A stretch of DNA of 64,000 nucleotides, taken from Methylobacterium phyllostachyos (GTDB lineage: Bacteria; Pseudomonadota; Alphaproteobacteria; Rhizobiales; Beijerinckiaceae). Positions 42,265-52,014 of this stretch are shown piece after piece. Position 1 is the stretch's first letter; the number at the start of each line of letters is the position of its first letter. Below the pieces are notes generated by a model that ran no database searches, had not been told where the DNA came from, and saw nothing but the letters and a program-made list of their open reading frames with translations. The stretch spans positions 124,001 to 188,000 of the forward strand of contig NZ_FNHS01000003.1 in assembly GCF_900103445.1 (NCBI RefSeq). The letters run 5' to 3'. Made by a program: the position numbers and the translations under genes.

Positions 42265-43698
42265 ATGGGCAAGATCACAGGCTTCCTCGAATTCGACCGG
42301 CAGGAGCAGAAGTATCAGCTCGCCGCCGACCGGGTCCGGCATTTCCGTGAGTTCACGCTGCCGCTTGACGAGCACGACCTGACCAAACAGGCCGCGCGTT
42401 GCATGGATTGCGGCATCCCGTTCTGCCACGGGCCGACCGGCTGCCCGGTCCACAACCAGATCCCGGATTGGAACGACCTCGTGTTCCAGTCGGATTGGGA
42501 GGAGGCTTCGCGCAACCTCCACTCCACGAACAATTTTCCGGAGTTCACCGGCCGCATCTGCCCCGCGCCCTGCGAGGAAGCCTGCACGCTGAATCTCGAG
42601 AACCAGCCGGTCGCCATCAAGACGATCGAGCAGGCAATCGCCGATCGCGCCTGGAACATGGGCTGGGTGAAGCCTGAACCGGCGCAGGTTCGCACCGGCA
42701 AGCGCGTCGCGGTCGTGGGTTCGGGTCCCGCCGGCATGGCGGCGGCCCAGCAGCTCGCACGGGTCGGCCACGACGTCCACGTGTTCGAGCGCGAGCCGAA
42801 GGCCGGCGGTCTGCTGCGCTACGGCATCCCGGACTTCAAGATGGAGAAGCGCCACATCGACCGGCGCGTGCGCCAGATGGAGGCCGAGGGCGTCGTCTTC
42901 CACTACAACCAGAACATCGGCGTCACGAAGCCGGTGGATGAGTTGAAGGCCGAGTTCGACGCCGTGATGTTCTGCGGTGGCGCCGAGGATCCGCGCAACC
43001 CGCAGCTTCCCGGCCAGGACCTGGACGGCGTCCACTACGCGATGCCCTACCTCGTCCAGTCCAACCGACGGGTGAACAATGAGCCGATGCGGGGCAACGG
43101 CGAGCAGCCGATTCTGGCCTCGGGCAAGAACGTGGTCGTCATCGGCGGCGGCGACACCGCCTCGGATTGCGTCGGCACTGCCTTCCGCCAGGGCGCCCTG
43201 TCGGTGACGCAGCTCGATATCCGCCCGCGGCCGCCGGAGCGCGAGGACAAGCTGACCGTGTGGCCCTACTGGCCCACGAAGATGCGCACCTCCTCCAGCC
43301 AGGCCGAGGGCGCGGAGCGGGAGTTCCAGGCTGCGACGCTCCGGCTCGAAGGCAACAAGAAGGGACAGCTCACCGGCGTGGTCTGCGCCCGGGTCGATGC
43401 CAAGCGGCAGCCGATCGAGGGCTCGGAATTCGTCTTACCGGCCGACCTTGTCTTCATGGCCATCGGCTTCGCGGGTTCGGTCCAGAAGGGTCTGCTGGAG
43501 CAATCCGGGGTCGGCGTGGATAGGCGCGGCAACGTCGAGGCTAACGACGAGGATTACCGCACTTCGGACGCGAAGATCTGGGCGGCTGGCGACATGCGCC
43601 GGGGTCAGTCCCTGGTGGTGTGGGCGATCCGTGAGGGGCGGCAGGCGGCCCGCGCCATCGACGAGATGTTGATGGGCTCGAGCGTTTTGCCGCGATAG
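42265..43698 (+). CDS. gltD: Glutamate synthase small subunit
   Basis: 477 aa. Two N-terminal 4Fe-4S cysteine sets ([11 protein letters not shown] and CPAPCEEAC) are followed by the FAD site ([14 protein letters not shown]), the NADPH site ([14 protein letters not shown]) and a C-terminal FAD contact ([17 protein letters not shown]). It feeds electrons from NADPH to the large subunit. It starts about 100 bp after gltB in the same direction. Confidence 0.97.
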   Translation: MGKITGFLEFDRQEQKYQLAADRVRHFREFTLPLDEHDLTKQAARCMDCGIPFCHGPTGCPVHNQIPDWNDLVFQSDWEEASRNLHSTNNFPEFTGRICPAPCEEACTLNLENQPVAIKTIEQAIADRAWNMGWVKPEPAQVRTGKRVAVVGSGPAGMAAAQQLARVGHDVHVFEREPKAGGLLRYGIPDFKMEKRHIDRRVRQMEAEGVVFHYNQNIGVTKPVDELKAEFDAVMFCGGAEDPRNPQLPGQDLDGVHYAMPYLVQSNRRVNNEPMRGNGEQPILASGKNVVVIGGGDTASDCVGTAFRQGALSVTQLDIRPRPPEREDKLTVWPYWPTKMRTSSSQAEGAEREFQAATLRLEGNKKGQLTGVVCARVDAKRQPIEGSEFVLPADLVFMAIGFAGSVQKGLLEQSGVGVDRRGNVEANDEDYRTSDAKIWAAGDMRRGQSLVVWAIREGRQAARAIDEMLMGSSVLPR

Positions 43699-43771
43699 CG
43701 ACGCTTTGACCGCCCGTCCGTCGGAGGTGAGCCTTCCGGCGCGCGGGCGGGCGCGCTGACGAGCCTTAACG

Positions 43772-45202
43772 TCAGCCCGGTGGCCAGCGGAAATCGTCGG
43801 CCCGGCCCGGCTGCGGCATCGGAGCGTTCCCGCGCAGCAGCGTCCGCTCCACCGTGCCGAAATTGTCCGTGTCCCGGGGCCGGCCGTTCAACAGGGCGCC
43901 GCCGGGCGAGACCTCGGTCCGGCTCAGCGGTACGACCGGACCGGCTGCGGGCTTCACCGGAAGCGCCGGGACGCCCGGCGGCTCGGGCAGGCTCGGCAGC
44001 ATAGCGGTGATCTGCCGGTCGACGGCTGCCGTGTCGGTCGGCTGTCCGGTCCCATCGAGACTCGGGGGGGCCGCAGGGGGGGTGGAATTCGGCGCCACCG
44101 CGGCGGAGGGCTGATCGGCCTGCGCGGGCGCCGTGCCCATCAGGCGCTTGAGCTCGACATCCGCGAAATGCGCCAGCTTCCGGTCGCCAGCCTTCGTGAA
44201 ATGGATTCCGTCCGCGGTCCGGAGCTTTGCGATTTGGCCCTCCGGGTCCGGGCCCGAGGCGGCATATCGATCCCGGTCATCGACGAAGCCCGGCCAGATA
44301 TCGACATAGGTGCCGCCAGCCTTGGTCACGGCGTCGCGCGCGATGTCATTGAGGGAGGCGAGGTCGCGACTCAGCGTTTCGCTCTGCACCGGTGGAAGGC
44401 CGACCCAGATCAGCGGTATCTTCCGATCGGTGAAGACCTTGACGAGCGCCTCGATCCGGGCGCGGTACAAGCTCCGCCAGCGCTCAGTCAGGGGATCGAC
44501 CGTCTCGTCGCCGTCGCGAATAGGCTGCCGGTCGTTGGCCCCGAGCATGACCAGGGCGTAACGGACCTTCGGGTTTGCCTGAAGGTAATCCTGCGCCGCC
44601 TTGGGCCAATCGACCACGTCCTTCCGCACCAGCCCGCTATCCCCCTTGGCGCGGTCGATCACGGCGACGTCGGCATTGTCCTCGAAGACGTCGTCCAGGC
44701 CCTTGGCGAGATGATCCGCCAGTGAATCGCCGAACACCGCGATCTGGACGTGCGGCTCCGTCTTGGCGAGTGCGGGCTTCGGCGGCGTCGGGGCCCGGGC
44801 GGGGCGGACCCGCCGCTTGATCGCGGGCGCCGGCCGCTGCGCTTCGGTCGGTGCGTAGCTGCGCCGCGGGACCGGCGCCCGATAGCTCCGCTCGGGTGCC
44901 GGTGCGACAGGCTGCGGCCGGTCTTCCCAGGGCCAGTAGAACTGGCGCGGCGCCTCCTGCGGCGGGGCGTAGCGGGGCTGACGTCCATAGCTGCCATCGT
45001 CCCGGTAATAGGCGTCCCGGGACCGGCGCCGCGGCGGTGCCTCGTAATAGGTACCGTTGCCGGGCTGCTGATAGCCGTCGCCCCATTGCGCCCAGGCCTG
45101 CCCGCCGCCGATCAGCGGAAGGCCGACCAGCCACAGCGCGCCGGCTAAGCCCAGATGCAGGGGCCGTATCGAGCCGCGCCCAGCAGCGACTTTCATGCGC
45201 AT
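43772..45202 (-). CDS. DUF459-type SGNH/GDSL hydrolase family protein
   Basis: 476 aa from ATG 45202. A signal peptide (cleavage near AWA-Q, residue 38) is followed by a Pro/Tyr/Arg-rich linker (about 40-170) and then an SGNH hydrolase domain with VFGDSLAD (serine), MLGANDRQ (asparagine block) and DGIHFTKAG (Asp/His). The C-terminal tail of about 110 residues is Pro/Ala-rich. It is probably periplasmic and may remove acyl groups from envelope glycans; the substrate is unknown. It lies downstream of a lytic transglycosylase gene on the same strand. Confidence 0.83.
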   Translation of the reverse strand: MRMKVAAGRGSIRPLHLGLAGALWLVGLPLIGGGQAWAQWGDGYQQPGNGTYYEAPPRRRSRDAYYRDDGSYGRQPRYAPPQEAPRQFYWPWEDRPQPVAPAPERSYRAPVPRRSYAPTEAQRPAPAIKRRVRPARAPTPPKPALAKTEPHVQIAVFGDSLADHLAKGLDDVFEDNADVAVIDRAKGDSGLVRKDVVDWPKAAQDYLQANPKVRYALVMLGANDRQPIRDGDETVDPLTERWRSLYRARIEALVKVFTDRKIPLIWVGLPPVQSETLSRDLASLNDIARDAVTKAGGTYVDIWPGFVDDRDRYAASGPDPEGQIAKLRTADGIHFTKAGDRKLAHFADVELKRLMGTAPAQADQPSAAVAPNSTPPAAPPSLDGTGQPTDTAAVDRQITAMLPSLPEPPGVPALPVKPAAGPVVPLSRTEVSPGGALLNGRPRDTDNFGTVERTLLRGNAPMPQPGRADDFRWPPG

Positions 45203-45284
45203 CCCGCACTCTTCACGTCGAACGGAGCCTCCCGAAACCGAAGCACTATAGGCGAAGTTGTCGGCGCGTCTAAGTGCACGCGCG

Positions 45285-46490
45285 TCAGGGCTTAGGCGCT
45301 GATGAACCCGTGACCCGCGCAAGCAGTGCCGAGGACGCGTAGCCGTCGGCCGGCTGGCCGACGCTGATCTGGTAACGTCGCACCGCCTCCCGCAGCTTCG
45401 GTCCGGCCCGGCCATCGGTTGGCCCGTCGTAGAAACCGGCCGCCGCGAGCCCGGTCTGCAGAGCCCGCAGGGCTGCTCCGTCGAGGCCCGCGCCCTTCGG
45501 CCAAGCCGCAGCCAAGGGTGGCCCGCCGCCGAGCCGGTCGGCGAGGTGCCCCACCGCCAGCGCGTAGGAATCCGACGTGTTGTAGCCCCGCAGAACCTCG
45601 AAGTTGTCGGTGATCAGGAAGGCCGGCGCGCCCAACCCTCCGGGTAGGAACAGGCTGGCGCGCCCGCGCTGGGGCAGCGGAGCACCGTCCGCACGCCGGA
45701 CCCCGCGTCCGGAGAAATCCGAGAGGTCGCCGATGTAGCGCGACAGATCGAAGCCCGCCGGCAGAAGCACCTCATATCCCCACGACAGCGACGGATCCCA
45801 ACCCAGATCCTTGAGATAGCTGGCGATCGAGGCCAGCGAATCCGTTTCGCTGGACCAGATGTCCCGCCGGCCGTCGCCATCGAAATCGACGGCGTGTGCC
45901 AAGTAGGTGGAGGGCAGGAACTGGACCTGACCCATCGCACCCGCCCAGCTGCCGCTCATCCGGTCCCGGGCAACATCACCCCGCTGCAGGATGGCCAGAG
46001 CCGCCAGCAACTCGTCCCGGAACAGGATACCCCTGTGGTGCGCGGCGGCGAGGGTCGCCAGCGCCCGGATGGTGGGGACATCGCCAGCGCTGGCGCCGAA
46101 ATCGGACTCGACACCCCAGATGGCCAGCGCCACCTGGCTCGGCACGCCGAAGCGGCCGGCGATGCTCCGGAGCGTCGGAGCCAGAGCCGCAGCACGCGCC
46201 CGTCCACGGGCGATCCGGTCTTTGGACACCGCACCGACCAGATAGTCCCAGACCGGGCGGACGAACTCGCTCTGGCGGCGGGTCCTGGCCAGCACGCGCG
46301 GGTCGGGCGCGCTGATCCCTGCGAACGCGGCGTCGAAGGTGCTCGCGGAGACACCCCGGGCGACCGCGGCCGGGCGTAGACCTTCGATGAAAGCCCGGAA
46401 GGCGTCATCGGTGTGCGCCTCCTCCTTCGCACGCGCGGTTGCGCCCGGAAGGCACAGGATGGCTGCGAGCAGGGCCCTGCGCGATGGCAT
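45285..46490 (-). CDS. Lytic murein transglycosylase (MltB-like) with peptidoglycan-binding domain
   Basis: 401 aa. A signal peptide (about 1-21) is followed by an SLT/MltB catalytic domain with the glutamate in IWGVESDFGASAG and the downstream blocks GAMGQVQFLPSTYL and VDFDGDGRRDIW. A C-terminal PG_binding_1 domain (about 335-395, ALQTGLAAAGFYDGPTDG) completes it. It cleaves peptidoglycan to 1,6-anhydromuramyl products in the periplasm. It follows galE by 4 bp. Confidence 0.93.
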   Translation of the reverse strand: MPSRRALLAAILCLPGATARAKEEAHTDDAFRAFIEGLRPAAVARGVSASTFDAAFAGISAPDPRVLARTRRQSEFVRPVWDYLVGAVSKDRIARGRARAAALAPTLRSIAGRFGVPSQVALAIWGVESDFGASAGDVPTIRALATLAAAHHRGILFRDELLAALAILQRGDVARDRMSGSWAGAMGQVQFLPSTYLAHAVDFDGDGRRDIWSSETDSLASIASYLKDLGWDPSLSWGYEVLLPAGFDLSRYIGDLSDFSGRGVRRADGAPLPQRGRASLFLPGGLGAPAFLITDNFEVLRGYNTSDSYALAVGHLADRLGGGPPLAAAWPKGAGLDGAALRALQTGLAAAGFYDGPTDGRAGPKLREAVRRYQISVGQPADGYASSALLARVTGSSAPKP

Positions 46491-46494
46491 CCGG

Positions 46495-47487
46495 TCAGAT
46501 CCGGTTGCGCTTGCCGAGGCGCTCCTCCCAGGCGAGCGCCTGCGTCACGATGGCGTCGAGGTCGTCGTGACGAGGCTTCCAGCCCAGCCGTTCACGGATC
46601 AGCCCCGCCTCGGCCACGATCTGCGCCGGATCGCCTGCCCGCCGGGGACAGAGCTGCACGGCGAAGTCCCGGCCCGCGATCCGCTTCACCACCTCGATGA
46701 CCTCCAGCACGGAGTAGCCGCGTCCATAACCGCAATTCAGGGTCAGGCTCTCGCCCCCGCCTCGCAGGTGGTCGAGCGCGACGCGGTGGGCCTCGGCAAG
46801 GTCGGAGACCTGAATGTAGTCACGCAGGCACGACCCGTCCGGCGTTGGATAGTCCGTGCCGTAGACGTCGAGCCGCTCACGCTGGCCCAGGGCCGCCTGC
46901 GTGGCGACCTTGATCAGATGGGTCGCGTTCGGCGTCGACTGGCCGGACCGGCCCCCCGGATCGGCGCCGGCGACGTTGAAGTAGCGGAGGATCACGTACG
47001 TAAAGCCGTGCGCGGCCGCCGCGTCGGCGATCATCCACTCGCTCATGAGCTTGGAGCGGCCGTAGGGATTGATCGGCTTCAGGGGCAGATCTTCGGGCAC
47101 CGGCACGACCTCCGGCTCGCCGTACACCGCCGCCGTGGAGGAAAAGATCACGTGTCGCACGCCCGCGCGGGTCGCGGCCTCGATCAGCGAACGGGTCTTG
47201 ACCGTGTTGGCGAGGTAGTAGCCAAGCGGATCGGAGACGGATTCGGGAACGACGATCTTGGCGGCGAAGTGGGCCAGCGCATCGATCCGGTGCTGCAGGA
47301 TCGTCTGGGTCACCAGAGCTTGGTCGGCGACGTCACCGACGACGAGCTTGACGCCCTCCGGGACGGCCCAGTCGAACCCTGTGGAGAGATCGTCCAGAAC
47401 GACGACCTCCTCGTGGCCGGCGTCGAGCAGCGCCAGAACCATGTGGCTGCCGATATAGCCGGCACCGCCCGTAACTAGGACCGCCAT
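46495..47487 (-). CDS. galE: UDP-glucose 4-epimerase
   Basis: 330 aa, an extended short-chain dehydrogenase fold. The NAD site is [12 protein letters not shown] and the catalytic YxxxK is in [10 protein letters not shown], with S at SSTAAVYG. It interconverts UDP-glucose and UDP-galactose for envelope polysaccharides. It is divergent from galU, which makes its substrate, across about 230 bp. Confidence 0.95.
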   Translation of the reverse strand: MAVLVTGGAGYIGSHMVLALLDAGHEEVVVLDDLSTGFDWAVPEGVKLVVGDVADQALVTQTILQHRIDALAHFAAKIVVPESVSDPLGYYLANTVKTRSLIEAATRAGVRHVIFSSTAAVYGEPEVVPVPEDLPLKPINPYGRSKLMSEWMIADAAAAHGFTYVILRYFNVAGADPGGRSGQSTPNATHLIKVATQAALGQRERLDVYGTDYPTPDGSCLRDYIQVSDLAEAHRVALDHLRGGGESLTLNCGYGRGYSVLEVIEVVKRIAGRDFAVQLCPRRAGDPAQIVAEAGLIRERLGWKPRHDDLDAIVTQALAWEERLGKRNRI

Positions 47488-47718
47488 GTCATTCCCCTTG
47501 AGGTCGCCGCCATTAAGCTCCCTTACGTGGTTGCAGACGGTATATTTACGGCATGCTGCCGCATACTATCCACATCCGGCTCTTGCGACGCGGGGCGGAA
47601 GCCTGTCTCACTGACGCGCCTGCCGCCAGCTTGGGCCGCGCTCCGTGACGGTGCGTGTTGCGCCGTCGTCCACGTCATCGACCAAGTCGTTTCATTCAGT
47701 CCTTGGGGTTACCGATCG

Positions 47719-48588
47719 ATGAAACCGATCCGCAAGGCCGTCCTGCCCGTCGCGGGCCTGGGCACGCGCTTCCTGCCCGCGACCAAGGCGGTCCCGAAGG
47801 AAATGCTCACGGTCGTCGACCGGCCCGTAGTGCAACACGTCGTCGACGAGGCCCGGGAAGCCGGGATCGAGCACTTCGTCTTCGTAACCGGACGCGGCAA
47901 GGCGGTGATCGAGGACCATTTCGACATCGCGTTCGAACTCGATCACACCCTGCAGGAGCGCGGCAAGACAGCTGCCTATGAGGCGCTCAAGAAGGATCTG
48001 CCGAAGGCCGGGCAGACGAGCTTCACCCGTCAGCAGGCGCCCCTCGGGCTTGGGCACGCCGTGTGGTGCGCCCGCGAGATCATCGGTGACGAGCCCTTCG
48101 CGGTACTGCTTCCCGACATGCTGAGCCGCGGCTGCATGCAGCAGATGCTCGCGAGCTACGAGCGCCATGGCGGCAACATCATCGCGGTCGAGGAAGTGCC
48201 GCCCGAGGAGACACACCAGTACGGTATCGTCAGCGTCGGCGAGACCTACGGTCAATCCTTCCGAATTACGGGCATGGTCGAGAAGCCGAAGCAGGGAACG
48301 GCACCGTCGAACTTCATCATCTCCGGACGGTACATCCTGCAACCCGAGATTTTCGGCATCCTGGAGCACGGCAAGAAGGGCGCAGGCGGCGAGATCCAGC
48401 TCACGGACGCCATGATTGACCTGATGGAGACGCAGGATTTCTTCGGCATGCGGTACGAGGGCCGGACCTACGACACCGGATCCAAGCTGGGATTTCTCAC
48501 CGCGAACCTCGCCTATGCTTTGGAGCGCGAGGATCTGGCAGGCCCGCTCAAGGCGGAGATCGCCAAGCTGCTCAAGGAACACGGCTGA
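47719..48588 (+). CDS. galU: UTP--glucose-1-phosphate uridylyltransferase
   Basis: 289 aa from ATG 47719 ([20 protein letters not shown]). The nucleotide-binding loop [17 protein letters not shown], the VEKPK block and the C-terminal [10 protein letters not shown] are all present. It forms UDP-glucose from UTP and glucose-1-phosphate. The open frame upstream of the ATG is not family sequence. A small RNA gene and its terminator lie downstream. Confidence 0.96.
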   Translation: MKPIRKAVLPVAGLGTRFLPATKAVPKEMLTVVDRPVVQHVVDEAREAGIEHFVFVTGRGKAVIEDHFDIAFELDHTLQERGKTAAYEALKKDLPKAGQTSFTRQQAPLGLGHAVWCAREIIGDEPFAVLLPDMLSRGCMQQMLASYERHGGNIIAVEEVPPEETHQYGIVSVGETYGQSFRITGMVEKPKQGTAPSNFIISGRYILQPEIFGILEHGKKGAGGEIQLTDAMIDLMETQDFFGMRYEGRTYDTGSKLGFLTANLAYALEREDLAGPLKAEIAKLLKEHG

Positions 48589-48700
48589 GCGTCCACCGGG
48601 ATCATGACCGCGTGAGCTGGCGAACGGCTCGCGCGCGCGGCACCGGTCCTGGGCGCGGTGCAGCTATGCATCCGGCGAGGCACCACGCGCAATTTTGCCC

Positions 48701-48728
48701 TTGCGTCTTGTGCGCCGCACTTTATTTT
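48701..48728 (+). promoter_or_regulatory. Promoter of the small RNA
   Basis: TTGCGT (48701-48706) is separated by 16 bp from TATTTT (48723-48728). This places the start near 48735, exactly where the first hairpin of the predicted RNA begins. Confidence 0.5.
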
Positions 48729-48734
48729 GTGCGT

Positions 48735-48826
48735 TGCGAGATCGCGATGGCGTCGCGATCGCGTAGCCCTTCTTGGGCGTTTCCTCCCTAGACTTCGGGC
48801 CGCTCCTTCGGGAGTGGCCTTTTTTG
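48735..48826 (+). ncRNA. mmgR: Small regulatory RNA, alpha-r8/MmgR-like
   Basis: About 92 nt. Hairpin 1 has stem GATCGCGA/TCGCGATC (48740-48747 and 48753-48760), extended below by four more pairs past one mismatch. Hairpin 2 is GCCC/GGGC (48766-48778). Then comes the unpaired 10-mer TTTCCTCCCT (48781-48790), and last a terminator hairpin followed by six T. The 10-mer is the motif I associate with the rhizobial alpha-r8 (MmgR) sRNA family, which in Sinorhizobium limits polyhydroxybutyrate accumulation. I also recall members lying next to an N-formylglutamate amidohydrolase gene, as here. The CCUCCC core could pair with ribosome binding sites of target mRNAs. Family assignment is from memory of the motif, not a search. 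Confidence 0.68.
48799..48826 (+). terminator. Rho-independent terminator of the small RNA
   Basis: Stem GGCCGCTCC/GGAGTGGCC (one G-U pair) with a TTCG tetraloop is followed by TTTTTT. It ends the sRNA and would also stop readthrough from galU into the convergent hutG. Confidence 0.88.
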
Positions 48827-48840
48827 TCTCCGCATGCCTG

Positions 48841-49743
48841 CTACTCGGCGGCAATCCGGCGCGGTGCAAGATCGCCGAGCCCGGAAGTTACCTCGGCGAT
48901 GATGGCGCGCAGCGCATCCACGAGCCCGACAAAGCCGCTGCTCATCGCAAGGCTGGCCTCGTTCATGTACAGAGCGCGATTGATCTCGATCTGCAGGGCG
49001 TGACGTCCGAGGTTGGGCTCGCCGTAATGCTCGGTGATGAAACCGCCGGCATAGGGCTTGTTGCGCACCACGCGGAAGCCCCGGGCCCGGAAGGCCGCTT
49101 CGAACCCCTCGATCAGGCTCGGCGCGCAGGCCGTTCCGAACCGATCTCCGAGCACGACATCGGCCTTGACCTCCGCGTCGCGGCCGAGGCTCGACGACGG
49201 CATCGAATGGCAATCGATCAGCACGCAATGCCCATGGCGCTTGGCGGTGCGCTGGATCAGTCCGCGCAGCACGCGATGATACGGCTTGTAGAGCCCCTCG
49301 ATCCGCGCGGCCGCTTCCTCGACCGGCAGCCGGCGGGCGTAGATCTCCTGACCATCGGCGACCACGCGCGGCACCGTCCCGAGGCCGCCGGCCACGCGCA
49401 TCGACCGCGTGTTGGCGAAGGGCGGCAGCCGGCCCTCGAACATGCGCGGATCGAGTTCGAAGGGCTCCCGGTTGACGTCCAGGAATGCGCGGGGAAAATT
49501 CGCCCGCAGGAGCGGCGCGCCGAGTTCGACCACCGGCGCGAAGAGCCGCTCGACATGTGCATCCTCCGATCGGCGCAGGGTCAGGGCATCCAGCCGCGAG
49601 GACGCGATGAAATGCGGGGGGTAGACGGCCCCGGAATGACCGGTATTGAAGACGAAGGGCAGGGTGTGCGTCGCGGGTTCGTCGACCGCGTAAGGCGGTG
49701 CGAATCCGAACGCGTCTGGCTTGACCGAATCGGGAGCGCTCAT
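48841..49743 (-). CDS. N-formylglutamate amidohydrolase
   Basis: 300 aa from ATG 49743. Family blocks are FVFNTGHSGAVYPPHF, DVNREPFELDPRMF, CVLIDCHSMPS and GGFITEHYGEPNLGRHALQIEINR. It hydrolyses N-formyl-L-glutamate to formate and glutamate, the last step of one histidine degradation route; no other hut genes are seen. Related proteins act on other N-acyl amino acids. It is convergent with the sRNA and divergent from cpdR. Confidence 0.88.
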   Translation of the reverse strand: MSAPDSVKPDAFGFAPPYAVDEPATHTLPFVFNTGHSGAVYPPHFIASSRLDALTLRRSEDAHVERLFAPVVELGAPLLRANFPRAFLDVNREPFELDPRMFEGRLPPFANTRSMRVAGGLGTVPRVVADGQEIYARRLPVEEAAARIEGLYKPYHRVLRGLIQRTAKRHGHCVLIDCHSMPSSSLGRDAEVKADVVLGDRFGTACAPSLIEGFEAAFRARGFRVVRNKPYAGGFITEHYGEPNLGRHALQIEINRALYMNEASLAMSSGFVGLVDALRAIIAEVTSGLGDLAPRRIAAE

Positions 49744-49949
49744 CGATGCGTGGACAACCCGGCGATGGAAAAAGCTCGGCACAGGCGCAGTGTGGTGTGC
49801 GATCGTCGGCCTGTCCACTCCGCGATGCGCGTCGGTCCCGCCGTCCAGAACACGCATGGCGCGCGCGGCGACCGCGATCCTAACACCTTGTTTACCATCC
49901 GGTCCCTTTATGGGATCAACAACGTGACGCGAAGGCTCGGAACCGGCCG

Positions 49950-50306
49950 ATGAAAATCCTGCTGGCGGAAGACGACAACGACATGCGCCGGTTCCTGGCC
50001 AAGGCGCTGCAGAACGCGGGCTACGACGTCCTGTCCTTCGACAACGGCCTCTCCGCGTACAATCGGTTGCGGGAGGAGCCATTCGAGCTTCTGCTCACCG
50101 ATATCGTGATGCCTGAGATGGACGGGATCGAGCTGGCGCGGCGCGCGACCGAACTGGATCCCGACATCAAGGTCATGTTCATCACGGGCTTCGCGGCCGT
50201 GGCGCTCAACCCCGACTCCAAAGCACCGAAAGACGCGAAGGTGTTGTCGAAGCCGTTCCACCTGCGCGATCTCGTCAACGAGGTCGAGAAACTGCTCGCC
50301 GCCTGA
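49950..50306 (+). CDS. cpdR: Response regulator CpdR
   Basis: 118 aa, a single receiver. The acidic pair E7-D8-D9, phospho-acceptor D51 (TDIVMPEMDG), T at FITGFAAVAL and K in LSKPF are intact. D51 coincides with the phosphorylation site of Caulobacter CpdR. In that system unphosphorylated CpdR brings ClpXP to the pole and promotes degradation of cell-cycle proteins; the ChpT phosphorelay controls it. No kinase partner is adjacent, as usual. Confidence 0.92.
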   Translation: MKILLAEDDNDMRRFLAKALQNAGYDVLSFDNGLSAYNRLREEPFELLLTDIVMPEMDGIELARRATELDPDIKVMFITGFAAVALNPDSKAPKDAKVLSKPFHLRDLVNEVEKLLAA

Positions 50307-50427
50307 GCGGTCCGCCGTCCGATCCAGCCTTCGGTTGAGTTGAGCCGGCCTGTGACTGCACGGGCATAGGCAAGGTGACCTGCGCGCTCCTATATGACGG
50401 GAGGTCACGCGCGGGACATCGAACGTC

Positions 50428-50697
50428 ATGCAGCCGGTCACGATCTACACCACGGCGTGGTGCCCCTATTGCTCGGCGGCCAAGAGCCTGCTGAAGGAGA
50501 AGGGTGTGGCCTTCCAGGAGGTCGACGTTGAGCGCGTGCAGGGTGCCCGGGCCGCCATGGTCGGGAAGGCCGGCGGCCGCACGAGTGTCCCGCAGATCTT
50601 CATCGGCGCCACGCATGTCGGTGGTTGCGACGATCTCTACGCGCTGGACCGGGCGGGCAAGCTCGACCGACTTCTGAGCGATACAGCCGATGCGTGA
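50428..50697 (+). CDS. grxC: Glutaredoxin 3
   Basis: 89 aa. Dithiol active site C12-P-Y-C15 in TAWCPYCSAAK, the cis-proline block TSVPQIFIG, and the glutathione-binding GGCDDLYAL are present. It is a cytosolic reductase of protein and glutathione disulfides. Its 3' end overlaps the nitrilase-family gene by 8 bp. Confidence 0.95.
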   Translation: MQPVTIYTTAWCPYCSAAKSLLKEKGVAFQEVDVERVQGARAAMVGKAGGRTSVPQIFIGATHVGGCDDLYALDRAGKLDRLLSDTADA

Positions 50698-51547
50698 GGC
50701 GCGCTTCACGGCCGCCTGCGTACAGATGCGCTCGGGCCGAGATCCGAGCGCGAATCGCGATGCGGCCGTGGCCGGCATACGTGCGGCTGCGGCCCAGGGT
50801 GCCGCCTACGTGCAGACGCCCGAGATGACCTCCCTGGTCGAGCGAAACCGCGAAAGCCTGTTCTCGCACGTAACCACCGAAGATCGCGAGCCAACGCTCG
50901 CGGCTCTCCGGGATGTGGCGCGGGAAACCGGCACGGTCGTGCATGTCGGCTCCATCGCGGTGCGCGCCGGCGACAAGATTGCCAACCGGGCCTACCTGAT
51001 CGATGCCGGGGGCGACATCGTCACCGCTTATGACAAGTTGCATCTTTTCGATGTCGATCTTCCAAGCGGGGAGCGCTGGCGCGAATCGGCGACCTATACC
51101 GGCGGCGCCTGCGCGGTGGTCGCGATGACGGCGCTCGCTCAGATCGGCCTGACGATCTGCTACGATATCCGCTTTCCTGGACTGTATCGCGCCCTCGCTG
51201 AAGCGGGCGCCGAGGTGCTGACCGCGCCGGCCTGCTTCACCCGTCAGACGGGCACAGCGCATTGGCATGTGCTTCAGCGGGCACGGGCGATCGAGAACGG
51301 TGCCTTCGTGATCTCGGCGGCGCAGGGCGGAGTCCACGAAGACGGGCGCGAGACCTTCGGGCATTCGATCATTGTCGATCCCTGGGGGCGTGTTCTGGCT
51401 GATGCGGGCGGGGACGAGCCGGGGATCATCGTGGCGGAGATCGATCTCGCTCAGGTCGCCGATGCGCGAGGACGCATCCCGTCCCTGCAGCATGGGCGGG
51501 CGTTCACCGTCGAGCACGTCGGCAAGCGGGCCGAGCCCGCGCAATAG
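50690..51547 (+). CDS. Carbon-nitrogen hydrolase (Nit2/omega-amidase-like)
   Basis: 285 aa. The nitrilase Glu-Lys-Cys triad can be read: E in YVQTPEMTS, K in AYDKLHLFDV, and C in LTICYDIRFPGLY. This arrangement matches the Nit1/Nit2 branch that clears deaminated glutathione or alpha-ketoglutaramate. Coupling to grxC fits a link to glutathione metabolism, which is inference. DUF1178 follows 17 bp later; this trio is common in Rhizobiales. Confidence 0.9.
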   Translation: MREARFTAACVQMRSGRDPSANRDAAVAGIRAAAAQGAAYVQTPEMTSLVERNRESLFSHVTTEDREPTLAALRDVARETGTVVHVGSIAVRAGDKIANRAYLIDAGGDIVTAYDKLHLFDVDLPSGERWRESATYTGGACAVVAMTALAQIGLTICYDIRFPGLYRALAEAGAEVLTAPACFTRQTGTAHWHVLQRARAIENGAFVISAAQGGVHEDGRETFGHSIIVDPWGRVLADAGGDEPGIIVAEIDLAQVADARGRIPSLQHGRAFTVEHVGKRAEPAQ

Positions 51548-51564
51548 GCATCCATAGCAACAGA

Positions 51565-52014
51565 ATGATCCGGTACAGTCTCGTCTGCGAGGCGGGGCAC
51601 GGCTTCGAGAGCTGGTTTCCGTCCTCCGATTCCTTCGACACGCAGGTGGCGGGCGGGCTCGTGACGTGCCCGATCTGCAACAGCGCTTCGGTCGGCAAGG
51701 CGCTGATGGTGCCGAGCATCGCGCGGGGCAAGCCAACGCCCGCGGCGTCGCCGGCGCCGCCCGATACGCCGACGACGTTGATCGCCGAGCCCGAGCGGCA
51801 GCTTCGGACCATGCTCCGCGCCCTGCGGGACCACATGGTGGCGAGCGCCGAGCATGTCGGCGCGCGGTTTCCCGAGGAGGCGCGCAAGATCCACTATGGC
51901 GAGGCGGAAGGCCGCGCGATCTACGGCGAGGCCAGCCCGGCGGAGGCGCGCGCGCTGGTGGAGGAAGGTATCGAGGTCGCGGCTATTCCGGTTCTCCCGG
52001 ACGACTGCAACTAG
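51565..52014 (+). CDS. DUF1178 family protein
   Basis: 149 aa. An N-terminal zinc-ribbon-like part (MIRYSLVCEAGHGFESWF, then VTCPICNSASVGKALM) is followed by a proline/alanine linker (about 55-72) and a helical C-terminal domain ending EGIEVAAIPVLPDDCN, which is characteristic. The function is unknown. It is the last gene of the grxC-nitrilase operon. Confidence 0.9.
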   Translation: MIRYSLVCEAGHGFESWFPSSDSFDTQVAGGLVTCPICNSASVGKALMVPSIARGKPTPAASPAPPDTPTTLIAEPERQLRTMLRALRDHMVASAEHVGARFPEEARKIHYGEAEGRAIYGEASPAEARALVEEGIEVAAIPVLPDDCN

